Source of the DNA: Acanthochlamys bracteata
Lineage: Eukaryota > Streptophyta > Magnoliopsida > Pandanales > Velloziaceae
Assembly: GCA_019914995.1 (NCBI GenBank)
Contig: CM034135.1
Coordinates: 5,148,501 to 5,212,500 of the forward strand
Direction: 5' to 3'
DNA length: 64,000 nucleotides
Both the position numbers and the translations under genes were made by a program. Shown here piece by piece: positions 37,369 to 50,573 of this stretch. Position 1 is the first letter of the stretch. Each line of letters begins with the position of its first letter. The notes below the pieces were generated by a model. That model did no database searches and was not told the origin of the DNA. It saw only the letters and a list, made by a program, of their open reading frames with translations.

Positions 37369-37404
37369 AGAGCGCGCTTGGAGAAGGAAACTATTTTCGG
37401 ATTT

Positions 37405-37450
37405 TGGAACAGAGAGGAGAGAGAAGAGGGAGAGAAAATTATTAATAAAC
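37405..37450 (-). promoter_or_regulatory. possible promoter of the symplekin-like locus
   Basis: On the minus strand a TTTATTAATAATTTT stretch (about 37434-37448) is followed by CT-rich leader sequence and then the 5' part shared with 11003-11476. The spacing fits a TATA-like element. The left copy starts at 37368-equivalent sequence and lacks it. Confidence 0.3.
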
Positions 37451-37755
37451 TTTTCTAACTGTTAAGCAGGGCTGTGTTTAATTTGTTCTAATACTGGTAG
37501 CTTGGCTCGTAAGCTACCACCATATTTTCATAATCAAGGCCCTAGTAACTCGTTTGCGGAATTGGTCCGCATAACTAGTTCGCGAAAATAGCCCTTCCTG
37601 CTTCCTACCATTTCTTACCATGAAAGAACTTCAATTTTCTTCATGTGCTCATCTAACGCTAGCAAGTAAATCAAACATTTATTTATCAATTTTTCTTCAT
37701 AAACATTAATGTTTATAATATGTACAAATTTGATTCTTCCTTTCACAGTGCCGCT

Positions 37756-38050
37756 AAATGATCTAAAACAAATAAAGTATATTTTAAAAAAAATTTTAAA
37801 TTCTTCAAAAGATAAATTTGATTTTTTATTCTAAAAAAATATATAAATATACAATTTTGATTTTTATTTTATTTTAAAAGTTTTTAAAATATTTCACATA
37901 AATAAATGATCTAAAACAAATAAAGTATATTTTTAAAAAATTTTAAATTCTTCAAAAGATAAATTTGATTTTTTTATTCTAAAAAAATATATAAATATAC
38001 AATTTTAGCATATAATTTATTTATATTTTAAAAGTTTTTAAATATATAAA
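37756..38050. repeat. 148-bp tandem repeat, two copies
   Basis: The sequence starting AAATGATCTAAAACAAATAA at 37756 recurs at 37904 and continues in parallel through the AAATATATAAATATACAATTTT landmark. Copies are highly similar, so the duplication is fairly recent. Confidence 0.85.
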
Positions 38051-39080
38051 AATTTTACTAACATATAAAAAATTAAAAAATAAAGTAATAGATACAAATC
38101 TCTAGTGTAGAAATTATCCAATTTATTATACTTAACCACTAAACAATTATAAGGTAATGTTTGAAGACTCGTATTTTTTAAATAATAATTTAAGTAGTAC
38201 TAATTCAATATTATAACCAACAGAACTAGAAATAGGAGCACCGCAAACTAATAAGTTCTTCCAATTAATATGCAGACCAATATAATATGAGATATTTTTT
38301 TACTACTCAAAATTTAGAGAATATTATTTTCATTCATTGAGCTTGCCGAGTGTTCTCTTGTTATCAATAGCATTTCTTGAGTTAAGTTGAAGTTAGCTCT
38401 CTTTTTCTTCCAACGAATGAGACATCCTACAATAATGAATGGAGTTCATGAAATTTATGCTTCGACTCTTATTCCGAGTATCATCTTTATTGAATTTAAG
38501 TTTTATTTCAAACTATCTAGTTGCAAGTTTAAAATTCCCAAACTGAAAAGATTAAATTAAAAAGACAGTACAATATATAAACTGGACCTTTGTTTCTAAA
38601 CTTATGATCAATTAGATTTTATAAAGTAATTTCTAATTTAATCTATAGCAAATCTTGAGTATAAGAAAATATAAAATATAAAATAAAATAAAATTGTTTA
38701 GAGTACTAATTAAATAGCAACTGTGATCTGAAACTTGTAAAGATTTTACTTTAAACTTTTTAGTTAAATGGACCATTATATAATGAAATTTGAAGTTATC
38801 TTTATAAGTCAACATCCTAGGCAATACATATTTTTTGGAAGTGATATAGATTGTTATGCTAATATCTTAAACCATGTACTACTATATACGTTAAATAAGA
38901 GTTTCCTGGAAAGGTTTAATGAAATAACAATTATATATGAAGAATAACATGCTCTAGTTTTCTGTACTGCTACAACATATAATCACTAAATCAAGCATTT
39001 TTTTTAACTTTTTCATATAATCTGTACATCTCTTTATTAAGTTGACATAAATAATAAAAATTAACACAATATATATATAT

Positions 39081-39180
39081 AATTCGGCCTCATCCGACAT
39101 CTTAATTAAAATGTCACCAAAATATATATATATATTTTTTTTTGTGACATTTTAATTAAGATGTTGGATGAGGCCGAATT
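39081..39180. repeat. near-perfect palindrome (37-bp arms, AT loop)
   Basis: The left arm (39081-39117, starting AATTCGGCCTCATCCGACAT) is complementary to the right arm (39144-39180, ending TTGGATGAGGCCGAATT) with one mismatch. A 26-bp A/T loop separates them. It would fold into a strong hairpin in DNA or RNA. It could be a fold-back element or the remnant of a terminal inverted repeat element with its centre lost. Confidence 0.85.
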
Positions 39181-40261
39181 AAGATCCGATTAAGTTAAAA
39201 ATTTTATCAATTTGTTTTAACTCATAATCTTTTATATTAAATAGTAAAAATTAAATTTAGAAATTTTTTCCGTCAAAAATAGCTAGGGGTGTGCGTGGTA
39301 TTATATTGTATTAATATATTGATCATAACTATCTTAATAGCTGAGTTGCATAATATTTACTTATTTATTATATTCATAATCTAGTCACTTTTGATAGTTG
39401 TATGATATACTTATTTAGTTTTCATTGATCATATTTAACATCATCTCACAAGTTAATACTACATATATTTTGATTAGAAAAGTTTTTCTTTGTTCTTGTT
39501 TAACATTAGCATCGTCGCCGCTAATATTTCATACAGGATATTTAAGAAATATGTAATTTATTTTTAAAAGGCATGTTTGTGTTTAATGTTTGTAGCCCAA
39601 TAGGGAACACTCTGCAAATCTTAACGCTAAAGAAGAAGAATTTGACGCACAAGTTGTTGCAGCTTGCAATGTGGCATTTCTGCACTTTCACAGTTTTATT
39701 TTGAAAAAACTTACAAAACTTCAATATATAGCGGAAAAGTAGGTTATGGTTTTTTGTTTGGGTAAAAAGAATTCAGTTACAAAAAATGGTTTTAAAAATT
39801 AAGTTATTTAAAAAGTGAAGTTTAAAAATAAGTTTAATTTTATATTTACCTTTATAAAAGTGATTTTAAAAATAAATATTTTACTTTAAAATTAATATTT
39901 AAAACTAAAATTTTAGAAAAAAATTTTAATTTAATTTATATATTTATTTTATTTTAAAAATAATTAAGAAAGAAAAATTTTTATAGAAAATAATAAGTTC
40001 GAATGGAACGTACGCCCGTGATAGTACTGTAGTAGTGGTGGTTAGCTTAGTTTAGAAGTCACTAATATATATTTTGAGACAGTAAAGAATATACATTATT
40101 TAGTCATACGTTAAAAAATCTTTTCCTGACCGTTGTTACCTCTCTTCTATCGTTCGTTCTCAATAGAAGTCCAAACAGGCCACAGTGTTTGTATTTCTCA
40201 CTCCCGCTCATGTTGTTCTCCTTTTTTCTTCTCCTTGCTGAAGCGCGTTGGTTTCTCTGTC

Positions 40262-40480
40262 CACTAGTGGCGACGGGATTTCGAAGTAATCGCAGTTCTT
40301 CCTAATTCATCTCCAACCACCAATGGCAGGATTTTGAAGTTGTGGTCTTTTCATGTTCTTCTCCGACCACCAGTGATGGGATTTTGAGGCCGTAACATTC
40401 TTCCCAACTCTTCTCCGACCACCAGCAGCAGGATTGTTAAGTCATTGCAGTTTTTCTGTATTCTTCTACCACAGGCGCAA
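40262..40480 (+). repeat. minisatellite of about four diverged 50-55-bp units
   Basis: The motif (TTC)TTCTCCGACCACCAG, followed by a GGGATTTTGAAG-like stretch, repeats about every 50-55 bp with diverged copies. It lies just 5' of the plus-strand repeat family. Its GC content is higher than its surroundings. It might be the leader of an old transcript, but I see no open frame. Confidence 0.6.
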
Positions 40481-42591
40481 TATTGAGTAATTAGCGCAGG
40501 ATCTATTATGATTTAAATATATTTTATTGAAACCTCTGGCAATAGTATTTTGGCTAGTTTTATAAAATCGGTATTGTTTGGAAAATGTTAAAGTCTATTC
40601 TCATTCTCATCTTGCTAGTAGTCTACGTCAAGTTCTTATTCCAGAACTTTGCTCCTACGAATCCCTAGTCAGTTATAATTGATTGGAGATAATGGAATTT
40701 TATTCAATAGACTCCTGCTCTTTTTGTAACTTAGAATGGTAGGCATATTTAGCATGGATTGAGCATCTCTGAAGATGTTATTTGGAACTGTCGTTTCATA
40801 ATTTTTCATTTACTCATCTGCTCTATGTCGCTTCAAGGGCGCTTTCATCTCCCATCTGTTTTCTAACTACGTACTTTTGTTTTTCTCCAAGGATTGAATA
40901 CCTAACATCAAGGAGCTTGTTGCAATAATGGTTAATAGACTTCCCCTTTACTTGTGAAAGACATACACACGAGGAATTTCTCAACTTGTAGCTGAAGTTG
41001 GTAATTGCAAAGATTTGAGGGGGTTTTCTAAGCCAACATCTTCTCTCTCTCTCTATCTCTAGTGGATATGCTGATTTTGTAAGCCCTTCAAGGCCCTAGA
41101 ATAGTTCTAGCCCATTTAGGTAATTACTTGAACCTTTAGCAAATACACGAGTAGTTCTCAATACTATTGTTTATATAATAGTAAATTGTTTTGGTTTTTC
41201 ATTATACATGAGCATATCCTAGATCTGGGAAATCTAGTTAGGGCATCTTCAATAGGAATAATAAGCCTCAAAGATTTTAAGCATATTTTCTCAAAACTTT
41301 AATCGGAGCTATTTTATTGAGCGTGGAGTTTTTCGACTTATTCCAAGCTGACTTGGGATTACTAATTTCAAGGTTGAATCTCGTTGGGATTTGCAGTGAT
41401 AATATACAATCAAATAACTAGATCTCATGAATCTTCAAGTGAGTTACAAGTATAGGACAGACTCTTAGTTGAATAAAAGATTATGACTCTTCCTAATTGC
41501 TAGTCTTTCCAAGATAACTAAAATTCCTAGCGTCCCTGTAGGAAGCATATTAAGACATCAAGCAGTGTCTAAGTTGTTTCTAGTCTTAGAAGCATATTTT
41601 GTTTTACTTGAGCTAATTATTTTTTTTTTCATAGAAAATAAAAGCATCTATTACAGTTTAAAAGTTTTCATATTAAAAAGCAATTAGATATCCTATTTTG
41701 GTTAGTTTTATATTATTGGTATTTTAGGAAACTTGACTAAGTTCTACTAATTGAAAGTTGAAGTTTGATGTACATTGTTTGATTCACCTCCAGATTCTTA
41801 TGCTCCTAGTAATATATACTAGTAACTAGTGTAATGAAATTTTGATTCTTGAACCTAGTTCTATTTCCTACTTTGTTACAAATTACTATTCATATAAAAT
41901 GATAGATTTATTGGTCAGAATGTGCTTGCTTTTGTTAGTTGCAATGGTGAAGGAGGTCCGATTCTCTTTTGTCATAGATTTTATCCATAACTTACTAAAT
42001 GTCCTTTGGCAATTTTCCTTGGCTACACTTTGTCTATATGGAATATAAAGAGACGCTTAGTCTCAGATTTCAATTTCTTTAGTGATGGAAGGTATTTGCT
42101 TTGTTTCGTTTTGTTGTATTAGGAATTTAATGTTCTTTGAGTTTCTTAGCAGCTAAGTGTAGGTTCCATATATGACCATCTTCCTATATTTTGATGTGGT
42201 TTTATCTTTACGTGCAACTATAGATTGATTTATAAATTTTCAGAATTGCAGCTTGAGGAAGTTTTAGATCTCATCGCCAACTATATTCGGGAAGGCACCT
42301 TGGCTTGACGTCCTCTGAGATTCGATTCCAATTTCATGTTCTGTCCGACGCATCTATCTAATAATAATAATGGATGTTTTTTTATGTAACAAACTAGCAA
42401 ATGCTACGTGGGAGGAGAGACTCTTTGATAACCAATAGAGAAGGACGAAGTGCGGCATTTATAGTCTTGGTTAGAGTTTTTACTCTGAAAAATGTGATTA
42501 ATGCACCGGACATTGTCTTTTTTAGTTTAAGTTACTATTTTCTGAAGCTGTTAGGGTCTTGTATTGTAATTGTGTTTTGGTTTATGGTTAT

Positions 42592-43836
42592 TGTTGGAAA
42601 TACAAGGATAATTTTGATGATAACAAAGAATTAAGAACTATGATTTATATAAAACTAATAATCTGAAAACAATGCAGGATTAGACAAACAAAGATCATTT
42701 AATTGGAACAAAAGTACCATCAACTGCCCAAATCACTGTTATGCTTTGCCACATTTGATCGCTTAATCGGACAGAGAAAGATAGGATGAGGATGCCACAA
42801 CATTTATAGTCTTGGTACAATGGGTTTTTATGAAAAAAATATGATTAATGCTCAGGACATTGTCTCCAACGGATCAAGTTTAGAAGATTTACAAAAGCTA
42901 TAATCATCTTCACTTTCACACAAAAGGAAGCTCAATAATCAAGGAAAGAAAGTAGTCAAAGTCCTTGATAGGGTCTTCATTTATTTGGACATACCATATC
43001 AAATCACCACCAAATTTTGGTTTATAAACAAATTCAAATTTCTTCAACGATTCAACAACAAAACTTGCACAAACACAATTTGAAGAACCAATTGACAACA
43101 CCATTCCGTTTGACGTGAAGAACCGAGCGCCAACAAAGAACGTTCTCAACGGTCTACAGAAGAAAGATGTTCTATAAAAAGGAGTCACAAAGAATGAGGA
43201 AACGTGGTGGAGAAATAGATCATTAGAGAGAAACAAAAACAGAGAGATATAAGAACTCTACCACTCTACACAAAAGAAAAACTCCCCTTTGCCGGTCACT
43301 TAACTTGACTACTCCACACAAACAAATCTTGCTCAAATTCAAGAAATCTCTCAGCAATCTCTCGATCATCTCATACAAAATCGATTAAACACCCAACATT
43401 ATGAGATAGATGTTATATGTTGTTTATTTTCTTGCAACTTATCTTACGGTTTTAAAGGTGGTGCTGGATGCACCGTAAAGGAAGCTCGGGTTGAGTTTGG
43501 TGTAAGCTTTTTAGACCTTGTAATATAGCAAATCAGCCTGTGGGGATAGGTGTGTCCAGAGGTCTGGCGAGGGGGTTGTCTTGCGAAGAAACCCGTTAGG
43601 TTGTTGTTTGGCGGCACCGCTCTAGGTGTATTTGTAGCATATTAAAGGTCTAGTTAAGCTTTGGCTCTGGTGATAGAGCGATCAGTAGATGTAGGCAAAA
43701 GGTTTTGCGAACCACGTTAAATATCCCTATTAAAATAAATTGCTAGTTAGTAGGATAACAAATTTGATAAAAATTTTTATAGACTAACTCAATTCACCCC
43801 TCCCCTCTTGAATTAATCTTACAGGAATATCTAACA
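42592..43836. mobile_element. solo LTR of a Copia-type retrotransposon, 1245 bp
   Basis: Begins TGTTGGAAATACAAGG, ends GGAATATCTAACA (TG...CA termini), and is flanked by the direct repeat GTTAT (42587-42591 and 43837-43841). Near the 3' end it carries CAATTCACCCCTCCCC, a motif familiar from plant Copia LTRs. No internal domain or second LTR is present, so it is a solo LTR left by recombination. Sister repeat units near 44942 and 46181 (GTTTATGGAT-like followed by AACAAAGGATAAGAA) show the uninterrupted site. The minus-strand open stretch at 42916-43236 lies inside the LTR and is not a gene. Confidence 0.85.
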
Positions 43837-46800
43837 GTTATCAACAGAAGGATTAGAAGTTTGTGGGCATGAATTCTTGGTTGTCCTAGAGACTGAAATG
43901 CATCATTTAAACGTTCTTCTTTACATAATGCTCTTTTTCTTTTAAGCTGCAAAATCTTATCCTTGTTATGCTATTTTGGTATTTATCTTTTGCGCTATAC
44001 AATAGTACAGTTTATGTGTTTGAACGTAAGATTGTTGTTTATATTAATCAGCTATTAAATAAATTGGTTAGTTTTGTTCGTTATACATGGTGTAAAGCAG
44101 ATAGATGAATATCATCATACAAATTCATTAGATTATGGGTGTGGTTTCCATGTTTCATATATTTATGAACATAAGTTTTCTGACCTAGCATTTTTTAGTT
44201 GCATTATTTGTTCCCGGTTGATTATGTATTCATAGTCGACTAGTGCCACTACTAGAATGAGGTGCTTGAATTTATTTCGATAATGAGGTCTTTATTTTTG
44301 ACATATAAGTAGTCTGTAATGATTGCTTTTAGTCGGATGTACGAATTCTATTGATCAGGAAGTGTCTTGTTGTTCATTGGAGATAAAGGTCTTAGTCCCT
44401 CAGCATATTTTTACTCCTAAGAAGTTTTGCATGATGCTTTTGTTTCGTAATGTTTCTTAGGTACACGTTGGATTGAATACAAGGAGAGGCTTGGCCTCAT
44501 AGTTCAATGTCATTTGTGATGGAAGGCTTGATTGATGTGGCTCTACCATTGCTTTAGGAATTCAATATGCTTTGAATTTTTAAATAGCAAATTGTAGATT
44601 CTTTGTATGATCATATAACTAGAGCTTGGAGTTATATCTTTACATGCAACTATATACTAATTTTATAAAATTTTTGAATTACAACATAGAGAAAGTTACA
44701 CATCTGATTGCCTAGATGGGAAGCATCTTGCTTTGAGTCGGTAACAAACAAGCAAATGCTGTATGTAAAGGAGAGATTCTTTCACAGCCAAGGGAAGAAA
44801 GACTAAAAGATACATCCGTAGTCGTGGTAAAAGCGGTCATTTAAAAAATTTTGTTAAAGTTGCTTAGGTTGTCCTTGTTTTTATTTAATGTTCTTAGTAC
44901 TCTCTGGATATGTTCGTTTCTTCTTCGTGATTTTGCTTCGTTTATGGATAATAACAAAGGATAAGAATATTTTTATGGTTACTTAAGATTCTTAGGTTAG
45001 GCTCATTGTCGGTTTGAGGTTCTGTAATGGTTGCATCATCTCACATGTTTTTTTTCCTGTTGATTCATTTTCCAAAATAGACTACTCCATTTTTAGCAAC
45101 TGCGCTCCTAAAAGGAGGTGGCTTAGAAGTACTTGAATTGAAATAGATTTTAAAGAACAAAAAAAAAAAGTCATCGAATCTTTGAGTCAGTTAGAATATA
45201 GGACTGATTCTTAGTTATACATGAGAATCATGATTCTTCCTAGTTGCAATAGCTCTCATGAGCATAACTGAAATTCCATTCATCTTCCTGTTAGGAAGTA
45301 CATTAAGACCCCAGGAAGTATCTAAGCTGTTGCAGCTTCTTAGAATATTATTTGGTTTTTCTTGAGCTAAAATATTTTCTCATCCCATAAAAAAAATAAA
45401 TGCGTCTATTTTAGATTGGCGTGTTCATATTAAAAGCAATTGGCAGTAGTATCATATTATATTTAGTTATTTTATACGATATTTGTAAAAATTATTTATA
45501 CTATTTAGAACCAAAAATATTAATCTTATCTATATATGTTATTTTATTTATAAAAATAAATATATAAAAATTTAATAATATTTATTTGGATCAGAATTTA
45601 ATAATATAATATCTTTTTTAAAATGTAACACATATTTATCATTATTATTTATTGATGTCTTACTAATTTTGTTATTATCAATAATATTAATTTTGTTTAT
45701 AACTATATTTTTGTAGTCACTAAGGTAAAAGCTAATATAATATTGAATTGTTTTGAAAGTGCCACTTTTTAGCACCCAAAGGTTCAAATGTCTTACACAT
45801 ATAAAAATACTCAAAGGATTTCTCGAGGAAGAGGATGGGAAGTCACTTCGGCCTCACTTCTAAGCAATTAAACAAACAATCCTCTTGGAAGTGAGAAGTG
45901 TTGGCTAGTCAACTTATTTTCAACTAAACAAGCCCTTAGAGAAAGTTTCATATCTCATAGCAATATGTAATTGAGAAGGTTCCTACCTTGATTTTGTAAC
46001 AAATTAGCAAATGCTCCAAGCAGAAGACATTCATTTACAATATAAGATTGGGACAGTTGGCATTTTTTAGTCTGGGTTAAGGCAATCACTCTGAAAAAGT
46101 GGTAAAAGCTGCCAAAAGTTTAATTTTTATTTAATGGTCATAGTACTATCTAGATCCATTATGTTGTGTGAGTTTGCTTCGGTTTATGGATATTAATGAA
46201 GGATAAGAAGTTTGTGGCCACTAAGCATTTTTAAATTAACTTCTTTCTGTAGGTTTTGCAATGGATGCACATTCATAAATATTCTCCTTTGACTGCCTTT
46301 GCATTTTTCTTTCGCTGTAAAATCTAGTCTATCATGCTGTTCAGCTATTATTTTATCGTTGTACATTAGGATGTTCTGAGTACTAATGTTCGTGTAGAAG
46401 TACTTTGGTTTAGTTTTATTCATTATGCATGAGTGCATCTATAGGATGACACATCTTGATAGGACATCTTCAATAAGAATAAAGAAAGGGTCTAAGTAGA
46501 TTTTCTCCAAATCATAAAGACTCTATGTTGTTCAACATGTTAATTTTTTTGGGCTAATATCAAACTTACTTATTTTGGGATTGGCTCTTATTAGGTTTTG
46601 TGGGGATGATGTAGAAGCAGATGAATGAATCTCATTATCCATATTAATTTGATCTTTGGTGTGTTTTGCCATGTTTCATATATGTATAGATGGAAATTAT
46701 CCAAGCTTTCATTATTTATTGTTATTTTTTGCCTTCTCATTAAGTATCAAAAGCAACTACTGCATAAGAACTCAGCCACTACTAAAAAGAGGTGCTCAAA

Positions 46801-49149
46801 GTTTTTTGTATAGAGTTCTTTGTTGTTGAGCATATAATGAATCAGGTTATCGAGGTCTTACTAAAGCAATATGGTAATCTTCTCTCTTTTGAATGTAGCA
46901 TTCCTTTCTTTTCAATATTTTCTAACTACTAGCTTTTGTTTTTTGAAGGATGGAACACTTTGTTACTAGGTTGAGGAGCTTGTTGCAGTGTGGGAGGTGA
47001 CATATGCATGGGGGTTTGTCAACATGTATTTTCAAAGTTGTAATTTGCAAATATTTGATGTTGCTTTCTCAAATCATATCTAAAGTTGGAAATTTCAAAT
47101 ATTTGAGGTTGCTTTATAATATTATATTGTTGTTACATGGGTGGGTTCAAACCTGATGCATGAAAAGCACTATTTTGTTAAAAGAGATTATTTTTACGAT
47201 CTTAGAATAGATATAAATAGGGTAATAAGGTTTACCTATTATGATTCCGAAATGTAGATCATGTAGTTCCCTATTTTGTTTAAGTTAATGGTTATATTTT
47301 ATCTTAATTTGATCTGTCAAGCCTGATTGTCTATTTTTGCAATTTTTTTCAATAAAATGTCTAGCTTGATCACTTCTTTTTATCTAGAGTTCTTGGGGAC
47401 ATTTTGGGTCGAATGTGGAAGAGAAGCTGATCCTTGTTTGAAGGACGATAACACCTTGTCCTTATTTTTTATTAATATTTTCTATGTAGTTTCATGATGT
47501 TTTTAGCTGATAAAATGCATTGGCTTTTCATATGTTAGGACTCCTATGTAATGGATTTCTATATTTACAAGCAACTACATGTTTGATGTATAAACTTTTG
47601 AATATGTAACATCTTAATATTACAACTACAATAAGAGTAGATGCCTCAAGGATCTAACTAGATTTTCTCTAAATCTTAACTGCCGAATGATGTTGAATAT
47701 GCGGACTTTTTCCACTGACTTCAGGCTGAATTATTTTTACGGTGACTGTTATTAGGTTTTTGGGGAAAGGTGTATAAGCAAATAGAAATGGATCTTATTA
47801 TCCATGTTCTCATGATATTACTATATTTTCCATGTTTTGTATGTGTACCACGGAAAGTTCTATGATCTTGATTGTTTTTTGCATTATATGCTGCCTTACA
47901 TATGTATCAAAAGCAGATTACTGCATTCCAGTTTAGCCACTTCCGAAAGAATGTGCTCAAAATTTAATCTATACTATGGTCTTTATTATTGAACATAAGA
48001 GGAGGTTGTGGTTATTTAAATATAATTTTAGGTTTCTTTTCTCAGGTATCATTACATAAGAATTAAGCATCTCTGAAGAAGCTATGTATACCAGTGATTA
48101 TTCTTTTGATTATGCATCATATATAAAGATTATGTATCTCTTTTGCTTATAGCGTCCCTTTTTTTCCGTATTGTATGAGTACTTGCTTTCCAATTTCTTT
48201 GAGGATTAAAGACCTTACATCGAGGAGGCTTTTGTAATAGAAGTTGACAGAATTGAGCTTGGATGTTGTTTACATGTGCAAGACACGCATGGCCGTAACT
48301 TCTATCCGAAGTTGGAAATTAGAAAGACCTGAGTTTGGTTTCTTAACTCGTATATAGAATTATATTATTGTTGGAAAGGTGAATTATGATCATTAAAGTC
48401 TGATGTGTAAAAAAGTGTTATTTTCTTTAAAGAGCTGATTCTTCTGTTTTAGAATAGGTGTGAGTAGTGTAATATAAATTTTGATTATAGAATCTTGATC
48501 TAGTAGTTCCCTACTTTTTCTAAATTAATATTTTTATGTACAATTTAATTCCCTTATAAGCTGTATTCTTGATTGTTTAAACCTCTATTCATCTCGATGG
48601 TCTTTCATTTCCATTTCTAAAATCTCCGTTTCTAGAATTTTTTGAAGTTTCTACTCTTGACACTGATATTCGCTCTTGCAAATTTTAATTCCTAAATCTT
48701 GATCCGAAGTGTTCCCTACTTAGTGCTAAGTTAATGTTTTTAACTTAATTTCAGAAAGTAGACAGTCAACCCTCACCAAAATGATTAAGGGGCCTATCTT
48801 GATCACTTCTTTCTATGTTGGGTTTTTGGGAATGTGTTGGATGGAATGTGATAAGAAGCACGATCCACATTTGAAGTTTTCTTTGTGAAGAAAGTAATCA
48901 TTATTGTTTCTTCTGTATTATTTTGTATGAATGTTCTTGATGTTGTTAGCTATTCAATGTAGTGACTCTTAATTGATAAGACTCTCTACCATAATCGAGT
49001 TCTATGTTCAGAAGCAGTTACAATTTTGGATTCATGTTATTAGAATTGTCAAAGTTCAATGTCCTTTTAAATTTATTTTTTGAAAAATTTTATATTATTG
49101 CTCTTGTCTGCTGTTGTTGTTGCCCAATGTTTGGTCCAACAAATCTTAT

Positions 49150-49215
49150 AAGTTAGCACTTAGCGCTTTCATAGATTACTTCCATACGCCAACTAAAATC
49201 AAAGCTCGGATCTCT
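49150..49215 (+). pseudogene. exon-like remnant, unknown protein (copy 1)
   Basis: Reads LALSAFIDYFHTPTKIKARI and SLFHYYALF, then a stop. It corresponds residue by residue to the copy at 53489-53590, so both may derive from one coding exon. The family is not recognised. Confidence 0.35.
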
Positions 49216-49519
49216 TTGTTTCATTATTATGCGTTGTTCCTATAGTTTGTACTAGGTCCAGTATGTTCTATTTTCTTTTAAATGAGCAGAAGATGCAATT
49301 TTACCTATTGAAAGGTTACTTCTTCGCATTTTGATATATTTGCTTTTTTGAACTATTCGTAGACAAGATGAAACTACTACTTAGATACATGTTACAATAT
49401 TTACTTGAATTGGCTCTTTGCTGATCTTGAGATAAGCTTTCTTTCTTACATAAATATTGATATTAGTTATTCTAAGAACACATCGTAAATGTATGTTTGT
49501 TCTCATAATGTAATCTTTA

Positions 49520-49612
49520 CAGGTTCACGTCTGTTACTCCAGCCAACATCAATGATGTATGCTCAAATGCTCTTTGTCCCAGAAAGGCCTCTCGATTTGC
49601 AGTGGATGCATC
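49520..49612 (+). pseudogene. exon-like remnant after an acceptor
   Basis: Follows CTTTACAG and stays open with NINDVCSNALCPRKASRFAV and DASSQIFSIDC. A diverged counterpart lies at about 53875-53960. No family is recognised. Confidence 0.25.
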
Positions 49613-50573
49613 ATCTCAGATATTCTCCATTGACTGCTTTGCACTTTCCTTGTCGATTCTAAACTAGAGTTTATCGTGTTGTTTTAGAAATTGTCTTTTT
49701 GCACGAAACGCTTCAAAAGTTTTAGTTTGCACGAAGTTGTAAAAAATTTAAGGTTGGTAAAAGATAAATTGGTTTATTTTATTTATTTTATTTTAAAGGT
49801 AAATTGGTTTATTTTATTTTATCTTGATAGAACATTTATAATAGGAATGCCTCAAGGATGTAAGTAGATTTTCTCTAAATCTTAATTGCTGCTTGATGTT
49901 TGAACATGCGGTCTTTTTTCATCAATTCCAGGCTGACTTATTGGATTTTTCAAGCAGGGTGTAAAAGCATATAAATGGATCTCATCATCCATGTTCACAT
50001 GATGTTTGGTGTAATTTTTGTAGTTTCATATGTGATCAAGGGAAGTTTTGAGATCTTAATTATTTATTGTATTATTTGTTTTTCGTTAATTAAGTATCAA
50101 AGCAGACTACTGGCTACCAATTTAACCGCTACCAAAAAAGAGGTGCACAAATTTACTTCTATAATATTGTGGTCTTTGTTATTTGAACATAAGAGGAATA
50201 TCTGGTTATTGTAAGTAGAAGTGCAAAAATATGCAGGACGGGTCGGCCCATCAGGGACAAAGAAGACAATCGGACTGGATGGTTCAGTCAGATCTTCATA
50301 TAGAGTTATATGCTGCATTTTTTTAACTGCAAGTTTCTAATCTTCAGACAAGTTAGCATTTCAACTATCTCATTAGTAAGTTGTGTTCTCCGTTATTCAA
50401 TCCTTTCGGCAGTACTAAATGTCGATTCTAAAAATAATATTGAAACAGGAATAGTGAAAGTATCACGTGCTAATTTAAGAGAGTACTGAATATTTTGTTG
50501 AATATGTCTTCCACAAGTTCAATACTTTAAACTTTTTGAGTTTTCATCATCTTTTACAATGACGGTATCTTTT

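Larger units (their letters stand above)
29880..37404 (-). pseudogene. symplekin-like pseudogene (mRNA 3'-end processing scaffold)
   Basis: Symplekin is the HEAT-repeat scaffold of the cleavage and polyadenylation machinery. Minus-strand exons follow the order of plant symplekin. They are a HEAT segment ELRAWMFKFIDAA (33376-33450), the GTLRSMNLGEATGQVIQQ exon (31085-31215), the SGALIVAGNRGVQSLEILLS exon (30640-30831), the exon ending RDPRR at a GTAAG donor (30416-30620), and the following exon starting near VDPGRVA (29982-30320). The RDPRR/xDPRRV repeat split by an intron is typical of the family. In-frame stops after LLSNIH and MEWL, and a 2-bp deletion before KLMGTLRSM, show it is dead. The C-terminal half is absent: homology ends at the flank-block junction (29868). 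Large parts between 31.3 and 36.9 kb are intron-like, and I could not assign the remaining exons. Confidence 0.75.
37470..40130. other. AT-rich intergenic stretch
   Basis: No gene is seen. It contains a two-copy tandem repeat, a near-perfect palindrome and AT dinucleotide runs. The part around 39740-40010 is A/T-run rich and may be a decayed MITE, but I cannot define its ends. Confidence 0.5.

Noticed and set aside
42916..43236. 106-codon minus-strand open stretch
   Set aside because: It lies inside the solo LTR and has no gag or pol features.
45440..45935. MITE ending in AACTAAACAAGCCCTTA
   Set aside because: The right terminus looks like a MITE end, but no matching left terminus or target duplication could be found, so the element is not called.
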